From: Gnetum montanum
Lineage: Eukaryota > Streptophyta > Gnetopsida > Gnetales > Gnetaceae
DNA length: 33,929 nt
Direction: 5' to 3'
NCBI GenBank assembly: GCA_015680685.1
Contig: MNCI01006123.1
Span: forward strand, 544,058-577,986
Position 1 is the stretch's first letter, and each line of letters begins with the position of its first letter. Below are positions 10,450 to 21,199 of the stretch, piece by piece. Made by a program: the position numbers and the translations under genes. A model generated the notes under the pieces. The model saw only the letters and a program-made list of their open reading frames with translations, was not told where the DNA came from and searched no databases.

Positions 10450-10700
10450 GAATCAATCTAAATCATCAACTGCTTACTGAACAAATAGTGGTACCAAATC
10501 TTTAAGATAAACTCCACCACTCCTAACTCAAGATCACGAGTGAGATAATGCATCTCATGAGGCTTTCGTTTCCACAAAGCATATGCCATTAATTTGCCCT
10601 CTTTCATGAGCACAAATCCATAACATTCACCTAAGGCATTAATACAAACATTGCATGGATTGCCTAATGTAGCAAAATTGGAATAAGAGTCAAAACAAGC
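10450..10700 (-). pseudogene. gypsy RNase H remnant
   Basis: This is the best preserved pol segment. On the minus strand it reads NVCINALGECYGFVLMKEG, then KLMAYALWKRKPHEMHYLT, then RDLELGVVEFILKIWYHYLF. The family has TDASDVGLGAVLMQDG ... IAYASRKLKPHExNYPTHDLELAAVVFALKxWRHYL. The Glu in DLEL is kept, but the first catalytic Asp (TDAS) has become Asn (INAL). The enzyme would degrade RNA in the RNA-DNA hybrid. Confidence 0.85.
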
Positions 10701-11560
10701 CTACCCTTGAGATTATCAAACGTAGCCTATCATTGTGGATCCCACAAGAATCTAACATCCTTCCAAAATAGCTCTATCAATAGTGAAATAATGTGGAAGA
10801 AGCTGTCAACACACCTTCTATAATAACCTATCAAACTAAAGAAACTATGAACCTCACTCACATCCTTAAGGTTAGATCAATTCCAAATAACTAATATCTT
10901 AGTAGGATTCATTGCTATACCAACCTTCAAAATGATATGCCTTAACAACTAAATCTACCTACACCAAAACAAATAGTTAGAAGGTTACACAAATAATTGA
11001 TGCTTCCTAAGCATGTGCAACAACATACTTAAATGTTGCTCATGAAGATTCTCCAATGGTAAGTATGCCAAAATATCATCGATAAACACAATGACAAATT
11101 AGTCTATGTAAAGTTTCATCACATTGTTCATAAGATGCATAAACACATCGAGAGTATTAGTAAGTCCAAATGATAAATCATGAACTCATAATATCCATAC
11201 AAAGCCTAAAAGGCTATCTTGGAAACATCCTTCCCTTTAATGTAAACTTGATAATACCCAAATTTCATATCTATCTTTGAGAAAATCCAAGATTCTTTTA
11301 ACTAATCAAAGAAATCATCTATGTAAGGTAAGGAATACTTTTTTTTCACAATCACTTGACTAAGTTGTCAATAATCAATACACAACTTTATGCTACGATT
11401 CTCCTTCTTGATAAAAAAAAAATAGAAACATCCCAAGGAAATATACTTTGATAAATTAGACCTTTATCTGCTAGCTTCTGAAGTTAAATCTTTAATTTAG
11501 CTAACTCAATAGGTACCATCCTATGTAGAACCTTAGAGATATATTAGCACCTTGTTTGAT
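10700..11560 (-). pseudogene. gypsy reverse transcriptase remnant
   Basis: On the minus strand, RMVPIELAKLK, LADKGLIYQSIFPWDVSIFF and the CVLIIDN region match the fingers (family YRMAPAELxELKxQLxELLDKGFIRPSxSPWGAPVLFVKKKDG, CIDYRxLN). Further left are GLTNTLDVFMHLMNNVM and the polymerase motif FIDDIL (11087-11069), whose two catalytic Asp residues are intact. Several frameshifts and stops separate these blocks, so no functional enzyme could be made. Confidence 0.85.
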
Positions 11561-11799
11561 AGCAATATCAAATGCAACATCACATCTTGAAGGAAAACTA
11601 GGGAACTTAAAATGGAAGATAATAAGGAACTCATTAACTACAAGAATATAATAAATTTCTTACAAAGAAGAAGCCTTACTAACTAAAACTATGAAGCACA
11701 AATGATGTTTCCATAATAAATGATAAATAGACCTTAGAGAAATAAGATCCAAATTTTTCTTACATAGCCTAGTATGCACAATCATTTGAGCAACATCAT

Positions 11800-12020
11800 T
11801 TGTCACCAAGCAAAGTGTCTTATAATAGTAATCTAAGTTACCTTGATAGTAACATAACTAATCCATAACTAAAATAATATCATATTCTCCTAGATTCATG
11901 ATGTGGAGATCACTAACCCAAGAGACATCTTGAATCATAAAGAGTATAAACATGCAGATATGATCTACAATACATACATTGTTACCAATGATACTAACTA
12001 TAAGCCCTTGAATAAGAAAC
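11800..12020 (-). pseudogene. gypsy aspartic protease remnant
   Basis: On the minus strand a stretch with few stops reads LIVSIIGNNVCIVDHICM, then FMIQDVSWVSDLHIMNLGEY, then DIILVMD and a stop where the family has W. This matches the C-terminal half of plant gypsy protease (family DLLLLDMVDFDVILGMDWLSPY). The N-terminal DxG active site should lie just right of 12020, where I could not find it. That end borders the inserted DNA. Confidence 0.72.
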
Positions 12021-12099
12021 TAACTCTCTAAGCCTAAATGACTAACTACCTATAGATTAACAAAATAATGACTAGCATTAGCATATATGAGATTGAAAA

Positions 12100-12690
12100 C
12101 TAAAAAAAATATGAAATCATATTGTTTTCACCTCTCAGCCATTAATGAAGGAGGGCTAAAGTCTTTGATTTTTGATTTTAATATAGCTTAATAGATCAAC
12201 AAGAAAGGAACTCTATATCTTCAAATAATTTTGGGGTTATAACATAGTAAATAAAAAGCTTAAGCCCTAATCATGATTTTAGGTTTTGTTTCAAAGATTT
12301 AAGCTTAAATTTGTGGGAAATGGGGCTTCAAAACAATTTTTAGATTTTTATGGAATAACAAAACTCATGGAACAATAAAGGACTAGGATTATTGAATTTA
12401 CTTCTTTGCACAATTTCTCTATGATTTTTAGAAACCAATATATTGATGATAAGATTGAGCTAAAATTAATCACACTAAATGAGCATGTAAAAAAGTTTTG
12501 AGAACATTTTAGAAGAAAATGCTTAGAATATTAATATTTGTGATCAACTTTATTTTTGGAATAAAGGATTCACATCCAAATAAACAATTCTAAAATATCT
12601 TTCTTTGTTAATTTTATAAGCTCATATAATTTTAGGTAGTTCATGAAGCTAGGGTTTTAGTTTAAATTCAATAATGATGTTTAAAAACTG
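12100..12690. other. AT-rich insert sequence, unassigned
   Basis: This is the start of the foreign block that splits the gypsy gag from its protease. No domain was recognised on either strand, and no terminal repeat pairing with the 15.5-16.6 kb side was found. Confidence 0.35.
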
Positions 12691-13450
12691 AATTATAGAG
12701 CTTTTACGAGTTTGATCTAGCTCCAGAAAGTGCTTTTCTATTTGCTAGAGACCATTAGGAAATTGATTTGTAGAGCTTAGAGATCAATTTTATCTTAGAA
12801 AAGGGCTGGCATTAAAATGAACAGTTGAGCATAGGAAGAGACCCTCATTTCAAAAGAAAAGACTTGATCCAAATTCAAAAGGGGGGTTTCATCAAGTATT
12901 ACCATGTCAGCTCATAAAGGAAGCTCATAGAACTAAAAAATGGCTTTACAAAATGGTTTTGCTCAACTTGGCTTCATGAGATTTAAGCGTGCAAAAAAGG
13001 TTCTACCATGTCAGCTAGTAGAGCCAATTTATGAAGCTAAAATTCAATCGTATGAATATGTACAAAGTGGGTTTTGCCATGGTAGCTCCTTCATAGAATA
13101 ATTTTATAGAAGCTAATTTTGGTTCTACAAGAAAATAGCTTTTTCACAGTAGCCTTGGAGGAAAAAGTATCATTTGTAGAGCTAAAAAATGGATCTACAA
13201 GAAATTCCATTTTCAATTTAGGCACATTAGTTTATTACATGGAAAAGACTCATAGAGCTTTAAAAGTGATTCAGTGAAAGTACCATTGTCACATCAGCTC
13301 ATAGAGGAGATTCATAGAATAAGAGATTAGCTTTGTAGGAGGGTTCTACTCAACTTAGCCTCATGAAATTACAATGAAGAGAAAGATTAAAATTAGCTTT
13401 GACACATAAGCTATTTAGTGAGGTAGGTTCGTAGAATTGAAAAGAGGGTT

Positions 13451-13650
13451 TACAAAATGGTTCTATGAGCCACTTCATTATCATACCATGTTAGCATTTA
13501 GGTAGAATGAATTTGTAGAACCAAAAAGTGACTTTACAAAATGGTTCTATGATCCACTTCATCATCATACCATGTTAGCCTTTGAGTAGAATGAATTTGT
13601 AGAATCCAAAAGTGACTTCACAAAATGGTTCTATGAGCCACATTAGCTTT
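13451..13650. repeat. 84-bp tandem repeat inside the hairpin array
   Basis: The phrase ACAAAATGGTTCTATGA recurs with starts of the surrounding unit at 13451, 13535 and 13619, exactly 84 bases apart each time. The intervening sequence (ATCATACCATGTTAGC, GTAGAATGAATTTGTAGAA) is nearly identical in the two full copies. This is the least diverged part of the larger array and probably a recent local duplication. Confidence 0.85.
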
Positions 13651-13831
13651 GTGGATTAACCTCAACATATTAGTGGTTCGTAGAGCTAAAATTCTATTCT
13701 ATGAGTGGGTGCTAGATTGGTTCTACCATGTTAGCTCACTTGTAGAATTGGTTTGTAGAATGAAATTTTTGTTTTAAAAATAATCTTAAAATCAGCTCTA
13801 TAAGTGATGAGATGCGATATGCACAAGCCGC

Positions 13832-13950
13832 GATATCACGGCCGTCGCGATATCGCATCACCTGCGATATCGCGTACACGATATCACATCACCTGCGATA
13901 TCACGTACACGATATCACGTCGTTCCCTGTGATATCGCGTATGCGATATC
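13832..13950. repeat. Eight GATATC palindromes in LTR copy B
   Basis: GATATC cores lie at 13832, 13849, 13866, 13880, 13897, 13911, 13931 and 13945. The flanks are variants of GC...GC in which CpG is often TpG or CpA (GCGATATCAC, ACGATATCAC, GTGATATCGC). The pattern is that of copy A after deamination of methylated cytosines. Spacing is 14-20 bases. Confidence 0.85.
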
Positions 13951-13961
13951 ACGGTCCGCCG

Positions 13962-14202
13962 NNNNNNNNNNNNNNNNNNNNNNNNNNNNNNNNNNNNNNN
14001 NNNNNNNNNNNNNNNNNNNNNNNNNNNNNNNNNNNNNNNNNNNNNNNNNNNNNNNNNNNNNNNNNNNNNNNNNNNNNNNNNNNNNNNNNNNNNNNNNNNN
14101 NNNNNNNNNNNNNNNNNNNNNNNNNNNNNNNNNNNNNNNNNNNNNNNNNNNNNNNNNNNNNNNNNNNNNNNNNNNNNNNNNNNNNNNNNNNNNNNNNNNN
14201 NN
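13962..14202. other. Assembly gap (241 N)
   Basis: The run of N lies within LTR copy B, immediately after the palindrome array. The array itself may have caused the assembly or sequencing failure. Apparent reading frames across the gap are artefacts. Confidence 0.98.
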
Positions 14203-15479
14203 TCACACTTAGGCTAGTTAGGTGCCTCAGAATGACCACTTTGAGCATGTGTGTTACGTGTGGTAATCCCAGTAACGATTAGCGTTTGGTAGCCATAGTT
14301 GCACAGTTCAAGGTGTGTACAGCAAGTGGGAACGGATGCTGATGCTAGGACTTAGTGCTGTAGTTAGAGTTAGTTTTAGTCTCTCAACCCTTCACCCTTT
14401 AGCATAGGAGATAAACCTGAAAAGACCAAAAAAATCATATACCTCGGACTTACTTAACCATACACTGTGACAACAACAAGTAAGTCTGGGAAGACAACGA
14501 TTAATTAACCCCAAGTGTTCCTTGTGGCATTTAGGCATTTAGTTTGCGGAGTTCGACCGGATCGTGCGTGCTACGCTCGTTTTGTATGGTTGAGTGTAGG
14601 GGTACCTCGCCACTCATCAACAAGCCACATCATCAAAGCATATTGAGAAAATATTTTATATAGAGCTAGAATTCATCTCTACAAAGTAGGCATGAAGGAG
14701 ATCAACCATTTCAACTTCACGAAGAGGGCATTGCTCATAGAGTTAAAAGTTACCTCTACTAATAGATTCAGAAATGATTTTACCACATCAACACATAGAA
14801 CCAATTTATAAGGATAAAATTTAACTCTATGAAGAATCTTTAAGTTAGCTCTACCATGTCAACGTTTATAAAGAGTAAGTTCATATAATTGAAAAGCAAC
14901 TTTACAAAATGGTTGTATGAGCCACATTAGCTCTGAGGACTTTTCTTGATATGTCAGCTCCTTTGTAGAAAGAAGTTATAGAATCAAAAATTGGTTCTAT
15001 AATGAGCTCATCCTTTTATTCTATGTTAGCAGCAAGGAATCTACAAAAGCTATTTACGAAATCACTCTACCATGTCAGCTTCCTTGTAAAATGGATGCAT
15101 CAAACAAAAAAGTGGTTCTATGAATGATCTCGCTTTTTAGTTCTATGAGACACATGAGCATAATCATATAGAGCTTAAACATGGACCCTTCTACAAATTA
15201 TTCCACACATGGAAAATTGTAATTTTAATACAACTTAGCATGCTACAAAGCCAAAGAACATAATATTATGACTTATAGAACTGAAAATTCATTCTACTAA
15301 GAAGCTTGGGTTTGTCCTACCACATTAGCTCCTTCAAAAAGTGCAAAAATCAATTCTAAAAGTAAGATCCAAAAGAATCCTATGAGTAAGCTCAAGAAAG
15401 ATTCTATCACGTCAATCATTCCTAGAACCAAGGCTCAGCTCTACGTGCAAGTTTATAAATGGTTCTATGAGCTAATGTC

Positions 15480-16920
15480 AATACTAAGGACATGTAAAAA
15501 AGAAGAAGGAAGATACATTAATGAACAAAGCCAAGAAAAAAAATAGAGTAGTGGGGAGCTATCATTGAAGCACATAGCCACCATGAGAAGAATAAGCTAT
15601 ATTTTTGCAAATGGAACAAAGAGATGCAAAAATTATTGATTTAAGTAAGAGCTAATAGAAAGCTATTACTCCGACATAAATATGATCATCTGAATATGCT
15701 AATGACAATTACTAGTATCATGACTGAAACCACTAAGTAAAAGCTTGAATTAACATTAAAACCTACACAAGAATAGTTTGAATAGTAAAAAATATCATAA
15801 CTGAATTAGTTGTGGAATAAATAAGCACTGAAGAAGTCTTAAAGAAACTCAACGACATTGAACTAGATAATAAATCAAGTTGTTAAGACTCTTTTAAAAT
15901 GTAATAGATATTAGCTGAGTAGCTTCAAATTTAAAGGATGAGGAGGATTTATTAACAAAACAATTATCCAACTTCGTATAATTATATGAAAAGTACATGA
16001 GGTAATTGTAACTTTAAATTTCTATAATGGTTATTACTGCCAAAGGCTACTACATAAAGCTCAGAGTAGATTTGTTAAGAAAGGAGGAATCAGATAATTA
16101 GACTAGGAGTAGAACTTGGAGGAGCCAATTCTTATACAATGATATTCTAAAGTTCAAAATTGATTCAGCCTATTTACTCCTATTTTTTGAGTTCTTTTCA
16201 TCTTTCTTACTTTATCATTATTGCTTATCTAGTAGCCAAGATCATGGTGTGCTTTGTAGTCATTTCTTGGAATTGTTTAATTGCTTTTTTGAATTAAGGG
16301 TTTAGCAATTTTTGATACTATTGGTTGATTTGAACAACTTTCTTTTCCAAAGTGTTTACTCATGTCAATATTAGTTCATTTCAATGTTTAAGATTTTAGG
16401 AAATTCTATTGTTATACTTTCCAAAATCTATTAAATCTTGCCTTGTTTTCATTTTTCTTGTGCAATTCTCTCTAGGAAAAATTAGTAGTAGATTGGTGGA
16501 ATTGCACTTAAGCATTAGATGAAAGAATGATTAGTACAGGTAGCATATGATTAAGGCTACATATACTAAGTGGCTTTGATAGAGCCAAAAATTCATTTAC
16601 TTGTAGAATAGTGTAATAGGGGGCTAAATAATTTTATAAAAGTGCATTTAGTTGTTTAAATCTCAAAAAAAAATATTGTAAAATTTAGAGTGTATGTTAG
16701 CCCAAAACACATAGTTTCTCTATAACCATTGAGTTTATCTGGAGGTATCTAGGCCATGGTATTTCTAGAGATGAGAAAACACCTAAAGTTAAGTTTTCAA
16801 AGAATCCTCATCCTTGTGATTATCATGGCGAGTAGGAGATAACGTTGGTATCAAGTATAACTTTTCCAAACATTAGTTTCTTATTAGTAGGGAAGAATAT
16901 AGAAAAAGTGGTTGTCCAAA
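15480..16920. other. Right part of the insert, unassigned
   Basis: A purine-rich segment (15480-15620) is followed by about 500 bases whose forward frames have Glu/Lys-rich, coiled-coil-like composition with many stops, and then a T-rich stretch (16160-16480). I do not recognise any domain. The junction back into gypsy gag lies somewhere between about 16500 and 17060. Confidence 0.35.
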
Positions 16921-17184
16921 GTAGTTACTGACACATACCTCTAGTCATCATCACTATTTTGGGTTAAGCATTAACAAGCTAGTTAGTCAAAACATAAACA
17001 CATCCATGCATCCTAGCACTGCCTTAATAACCTATTGGTCTACCATCTTGTTGAGGTCCACCATTGTCTAAATGCTTCATACATTGAAACTCTTGTATCT
17101 AGCTAGCCAGAGTTATAACAATTATGACACTTCTTCTTAAGATGACCAAATTTTTTCATAAGCATGATAAGTAATGGACTTACA

Positions 17185-17460
17185 AATGATTCCATCATCT
17201 AAAGACATTTTATGCTATTATCCACTAGATCTAGAATCCTAATCGTACTTTAATCCATCTAATTCTCCTAAAGATATTTGATGCTATGTCCACCAACTAA
17301 CTATTTTCTAGGTCCATCTTATGAACATGTATACGATATGCTACCTCCACCAAATAACTATGCTCTAGATCCATCATATGATAATGCGCATGATGTGCTA
17401 CCTCCACCAACTAACGATTCTTTAGGTCCATTATACAAAAATATGCATCCTTCTACATAT
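17185..17460. repeat. 57-bp tandem repeat in the gag linker
   Basis: Units beginning CTA(T/C)(G/C)TCCACCAA lie at 17283, 17340 and 17397, exactly 57 bases (19 codons) apart. Two more diverged copies precede them, the first offset by an extra 11 bases. On the plus strand the last three units form an open frame (17278-17490) with repeating PPPTNY...LGPSY-like words. Because the repeat lies between capsid and knuckle of a minus-strand gag, that frame is more likely a by-product than a gene. Confidence 0.8.
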
Positions 17461-17920
17461 GAAAATTATGGGAAAGCATGTGATCCTTAATTGCTACAAG
17501 AAGATCTCAAACGAAATGGTTCACCATAGCTTTCTCATTTGAATATATGTAAAACCATAGATACTTAGCTCTAAAAACTTGTAGTTGGACTCAAACATGG
17601 TCTAATTATTCTAGTAGAAATAATAGAACTCATCTAACTTAGAATTCATGTATTCTAAAGAAATATAATGCTCATTAAAATCAAGTAGAAATTTTCTCTA
17701 ATGAAAATCATTATTCTCCTAGTAATGTATCTTCTCCTAGACAACCCACCAACAACTAGTAAAATCTTTAGACTAGTAGAAATGCAACCCACCAACTTAA
17801 AGGCCTTCATAACCTCTTTTAACCACTTTGTGGTAGCAATAGAATCCTACTCATTTTAAAAGGTTGGTGATCCTATCTTATAGAATTGCTCCATAAGATT
17901 ATGTTGCATCAATTGTTTGT

Positions 17921-17944
17921 TACTATTACTACTACTACTACTAC
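17921..17944. repeat. (TAC)n microsatellite
   Basis: About eight TAC units, one with a TAT variant, lie within the gag region of the gypsy element. On the minus strand it would encode a short homopolymeric tract. Confidence 0.9.
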
Positions 17945-18169
17945 CTGAATCAATATGCATCGATGGCATGTTCTAGCTCTTCTCCTTATGTTGATGAAGG
18001 AATTGGAATAGATAGCAAATAATGTCTATTCGACTAATCTTCTTATTGAGGTTTCATTACCTGCTTCATTTAATTGAGAATGGGATTAGGTGTTAGAGCT
18101 AGGTTGCTAAGTCTAATATCTGCCCTACTACCATAGTTGTGTCCACCTCTAGCACCTATCATCATTGGA

Positions 18170-19312
18170 CATAACAACATGATATGATAAAATAATCAAA
18201 CCTAGGCCCTAATAACATCTTGTAATATCCTTCATTCTAGTCTTAGGTTGGAGAGCATTACATTGGGTATGAAGCCCCTAAACAAATAAATGGTCATGGT
18301 AGGAGATAGATAGAATAAAAAATGAAGTAACATAGTAATCATCATGATAAAAAAGCTAAAGAGACATTGATAGTAAAAGGTAAAGAGATATTAAGATAAA
18401 ACATGACAACATAAACATATATATATCAAAATTGAAACTGAAACTAAACTCCAATAATAAATGCATGTGAGCTTAAAAATAAATGCATAACTATAAAAAT
18501 CTCCATCAGTACATAAAACATCTTAAATCTAAATACATGAGTATGATTAAGAAATAGTCTAATACCTATCCAAAAATATCATAATATGTAATAGCTTAAA
18601 TATCCTAAAGGCTAAAAAATAAATATGCAAATAATCTAAAAATTAACATCAAATAACAATGATTCTACTTTGCTCCACCTAACATTGAAGACATGAAAAA
18701 CAAATAGAAAGTTAGTAGAAATTGAGTAAGAAACCTTAACACCTTCTTTGATTAATCACAAGGTGAATCTAATTATGGCTAGGTGAAGGCATGTTAACCT
18801 ACAAACACATGTTAGAAGAGCACAAATATGTTGAACATCATTGTTCATACATCAAACAAAGAGCTGGAATATCAAATGAGCAAACCATTCAAACCAATTT
18901 ATCCACTTCAACCTAGCAACCTATAAATAAGAAGTCTAGCATGTACCATTCTCAGTTTCAAATGTATGATTTGTTATCATGAGTACTCAATTAAACTAAA
19001 TGTTCAAACTATCCAAACAAGAAAACTACCAAACTACCATGCATATGGATGTATTTATTAATCTCAAATCAAACCACTAGTACTAGAGGTACTACATAGA
19101 ACTTACTTCTAACATTCTGGAGGTAATAAAAAAGACCAAAAAGCCTATGATTACTATTTTATTTAGGATAAGGGCTATAATTAAAGTCACTCATGAATTC
19201 CAATAGGGATCAAATACCAAACATCTTTAGGAAGTCCATCTACAACTAGCCATCTAACTTAGTATTAGTTTTGGATAAGAAATAAACAAATAAACATATA
19301 GACATGTACAAA
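18170..19312. other. gypsy leader between 5' LTR and gag
   Basis: This AT-rich stretch holds no recognisable domain and corresponds to the 5' untranslated leader of the minus-strand element. Next to the LTR the minus strand reads TTTGTACATGTC (19312-19301), which could be a decayed initiator-Met primer-binding site (TTTGGTATCAGAGC type). That match needs two gaps and is weak. Confidence 0.4.
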
Positions 19313-21114
19313 TGTTGATGGTGGAGAAACATAATGAATAAACCAATTAGTACAAATAACTAAAAGTTTTAACATAGCTCAACACTTGAATCCAAAGCTA
19401 TATCCACAACCCAAGTCAACTCAAAAATAATCAAATAGTGTCAAACTAAGTTCCAACAATAAGATTATATTAATAAAGGTAAATATGATAAATCATGATT
19501 AATGATGGTTAATCATGATCATCATGACCTAACCACAACTCATGGTTTATTCAAAAAATGAAGTAGGAGAAACTACAGTAAAATTAGCTTAATTAAGACT
19601 TGACAATGACTCATGATCATAGACCACAAACTAAGGGCTTAGAATAACAAAAAGGAAAAAAAAAGGGCTTGACCATGACTTAGAATAGCAAAAATGTCAA
19701 AAAAAAGCTTGACCATAACTAGACCAAAACTCTTGGTGAATGACCAAAAATGGACCACAACTCATGGGAATGCAAGTTTTTGAAAATAGAGACTTAATAT
19801 GAAAATTAAAGAGTTTGGAAAAAATACTACCTATGATGCAAAATCATGAATTGATAATGACTTATGGCTAGTATTTGTAGGTTTTCTACAATTTGTGGTT
19901 ATAGCACAAAAATTGAATTAGATGAAAATTATCATGAAATAATCACAAAAAATTCTCAAAATGACAAGGTCCAATAGAAATAAGATAAAGATGAAATAAG
20001 GGACATTAACCAACCTCTAAATAAGGGAAAATCACATGAAAATACTAAACAATAGGGAAAAGGATCCAAACCCTAGAAAATCATACAAAACCTTAAAAAG
20101 AAGAAGATAAAACTTGGAATTTGGAAACATAGACAAAAGTCATTTAGATTTTAGATGAGATGAATATATTTGCATCAAAATGAAAGATGTTCATATAATA
20201 TCCAAGCTTGAAATGGTTGAATCATTAAATTCATACAAAACATCAAACCCAAGAAGTATATGAAACAATAAAAAATTAGTAAAATGGAACATGTAAAGAA
20301 TTCTTAGAAATCAATCAAATATAAACATGTAAAGTTATACCTAGCTCAAATAATAATTGTACATAATTCAAGAAATATTGGCAATATCCAACTATAGTAA
20401 AAATATGCGAAAACCTGTGAACTAAAACAAAACATGAAAAAATGCCAAGATGCTTCACTTAGAATCAAGAAGTATAAATCTAAGAAGCAAATGCAAGAAC
20501 AAAAAATGCTTCATGATACTATCATGGGTCTCCAATCCAATAGCACTTCATAATATTGCCATAGGTTTCCAATCCAACAACGCTTTTACATTCAAGTATA
20601 ATGAATGCCAAAGTGCCTAGAAGAATGGAATGTGGGCTTTTTAATGGAAAATAATCAAAAACACAAACATGACAACCATAACTTTATTTCCTAAAAAAAT
20701 ACACAAATAAATAAACCTATCACCAAGCCTTATCTCATGTAGACATGTCAAAAGACTAATTAAACATGCCATAATACTTTCAGTAAAAAACTAGCACATT
20801 TCAAACTCTAAATTAAATTTATAAAATACTGTACACACAAAAGCTAATCATATCATTTGCATGTCATAAATGTTTCATCCATGGTAACCATGACAAGACT
20901 ACCAAAGTCATCTACTAGGTTAGTGTACATCAGGTAAACATAAAATAATTTATAAAAATTAAATATACATAAATATAAATTTTAATTTTGAAAATTTGAA
21001 CTAACCAATATGTATAGTCAAAAATCATAACTCAATCACATCTAATAGCATCAAAGAAATACAATTATGAGGTTAGAATACTAATTCAAGCATCCAAAAA
21101 TATGTATTATTGCA
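19313..21114 (-). repeat. 5' LTR of the gypsy element
   Basis: It begins TGTTGATGG on the plus strand and ends TATTATTGCA at 21114, so it has TG...CA termini. It is homologous to 7070-8820 along its length. Its right border is set by the end of similarity, and its left by the TG next to a primer-binding-like site. The length of 1802 bases compares with about 1760 for the other LTR after removing copy C. Confidence 0.72.
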
Positions 21115-21199
21115 AGTGCCTTCATCGATTTTCACTTCTTACTAAAGTGTTTCTTATAAAGAGAAGAAGAAAAATTTCTCTAAAGATAAAAGAAAGAAT

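Larger units (their letters stand above)
13805..14619 (+). mobile_element. Solo LTR copy B of the palindrome-array family
   Basis: It starts TGATGAGATGCGATATGCAC and ends GCCACTCATCA, so the ends form a 7-bp inverted repeat TGATGAG/CTCATCA with TG...CA termini. Flanks are ATAAG (13800-13804) and ACAAG (14620-14624), a 5-bp target-site duplication with one mismatch. Both sides continue into the same hairpin array, which supports a clean insertion. The 5' part matches LTR copy A and the part after the N gap matches copy C. It lacks internal domains, as a solo LTR left by recombination would, although the gap hides an unknown amount of sequence. Confidence 0.75.
12690..15480. repeat. Diverged array of hairpin-forming modules (interrupted by LTR copy B)
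   Basis: A recurring theme of the form TAGA(A/G)CYx(A-rich)xRG(T/A)TCTA appears again and again, mixed with phrases such as CTACCATGTCAGCT and ACAAAATGGTTCTATGAGCCAC. A clear case is TAGAACCA (13517-13524) facing TGGTTCTA (13543-13550) over an 18-base loop. Another is TAGAATCA (14979) facing TGGTTCTA (to 14999). Modules occur roughly every 60-110 bases on both sides of copy B, so the array existed before that insertion. No protein frame survives. Family and origin are unknown; it could be a satellite or the repetitive leader of another transposon. Confidence 0.65.
17060..18170 (-). pseudogene. gypsy gag remnant (capsid and zinc knuckle)
   Basis: A possible start MMIGARGGHNYGSRAD lies near 18166. 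The capsid region reads MEQFYKIGSPTF, TTKWLKEVMKAFKLVGC (about 17842-17790), matching the family pattern FRKxxPPxFxGxxDPxxAExWLxxxExIFxxxxC. Right-to-left there follows a repeat-bearing linker (17185-17460) and then a knuckle CHNCYNSG (17130-17108), in which the following His is a stop and the last Cys is Val. Gag would form the particle and bind the RNA. Stops are frequent throughout. Confidence 0.72.
6174..21114 (-). mobile_element. Nested Ty3/gypsy chromovirus-type retrotransposon, about 15 kb with insertions
   Basis: Two diverged copies of a 1.75-1.8 kb repeat in the same orientation (6174-8820 with copy C removed, and 19313-21114) flank a minus-strand gag, protease, RT, RNase H, integrase and chromodomain-like tail. 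Integrase after RT is the gypsy order. The chromodomain-like tail and the integrase motif style suggest the Tekay/Del clade, which is inference. About 4.5 kb of foreign DNA separates the gag knuckle (17.1 kb) from the protease (12.0 kb). The terminal 5-bp flanks (CATTT left, AGTGC right) do not match, as expected for an old insertion or an imprecise boundary. All frames are broken. Confidence 0.78.

Noticed and set aside
13812-14282. Long open frames spanning 13812-14282 (+) and 13949-14248 (-)
   Set aside because: They run through 241 N and consist mostly of unknown residues; the rest is LTR palindrome sequence.
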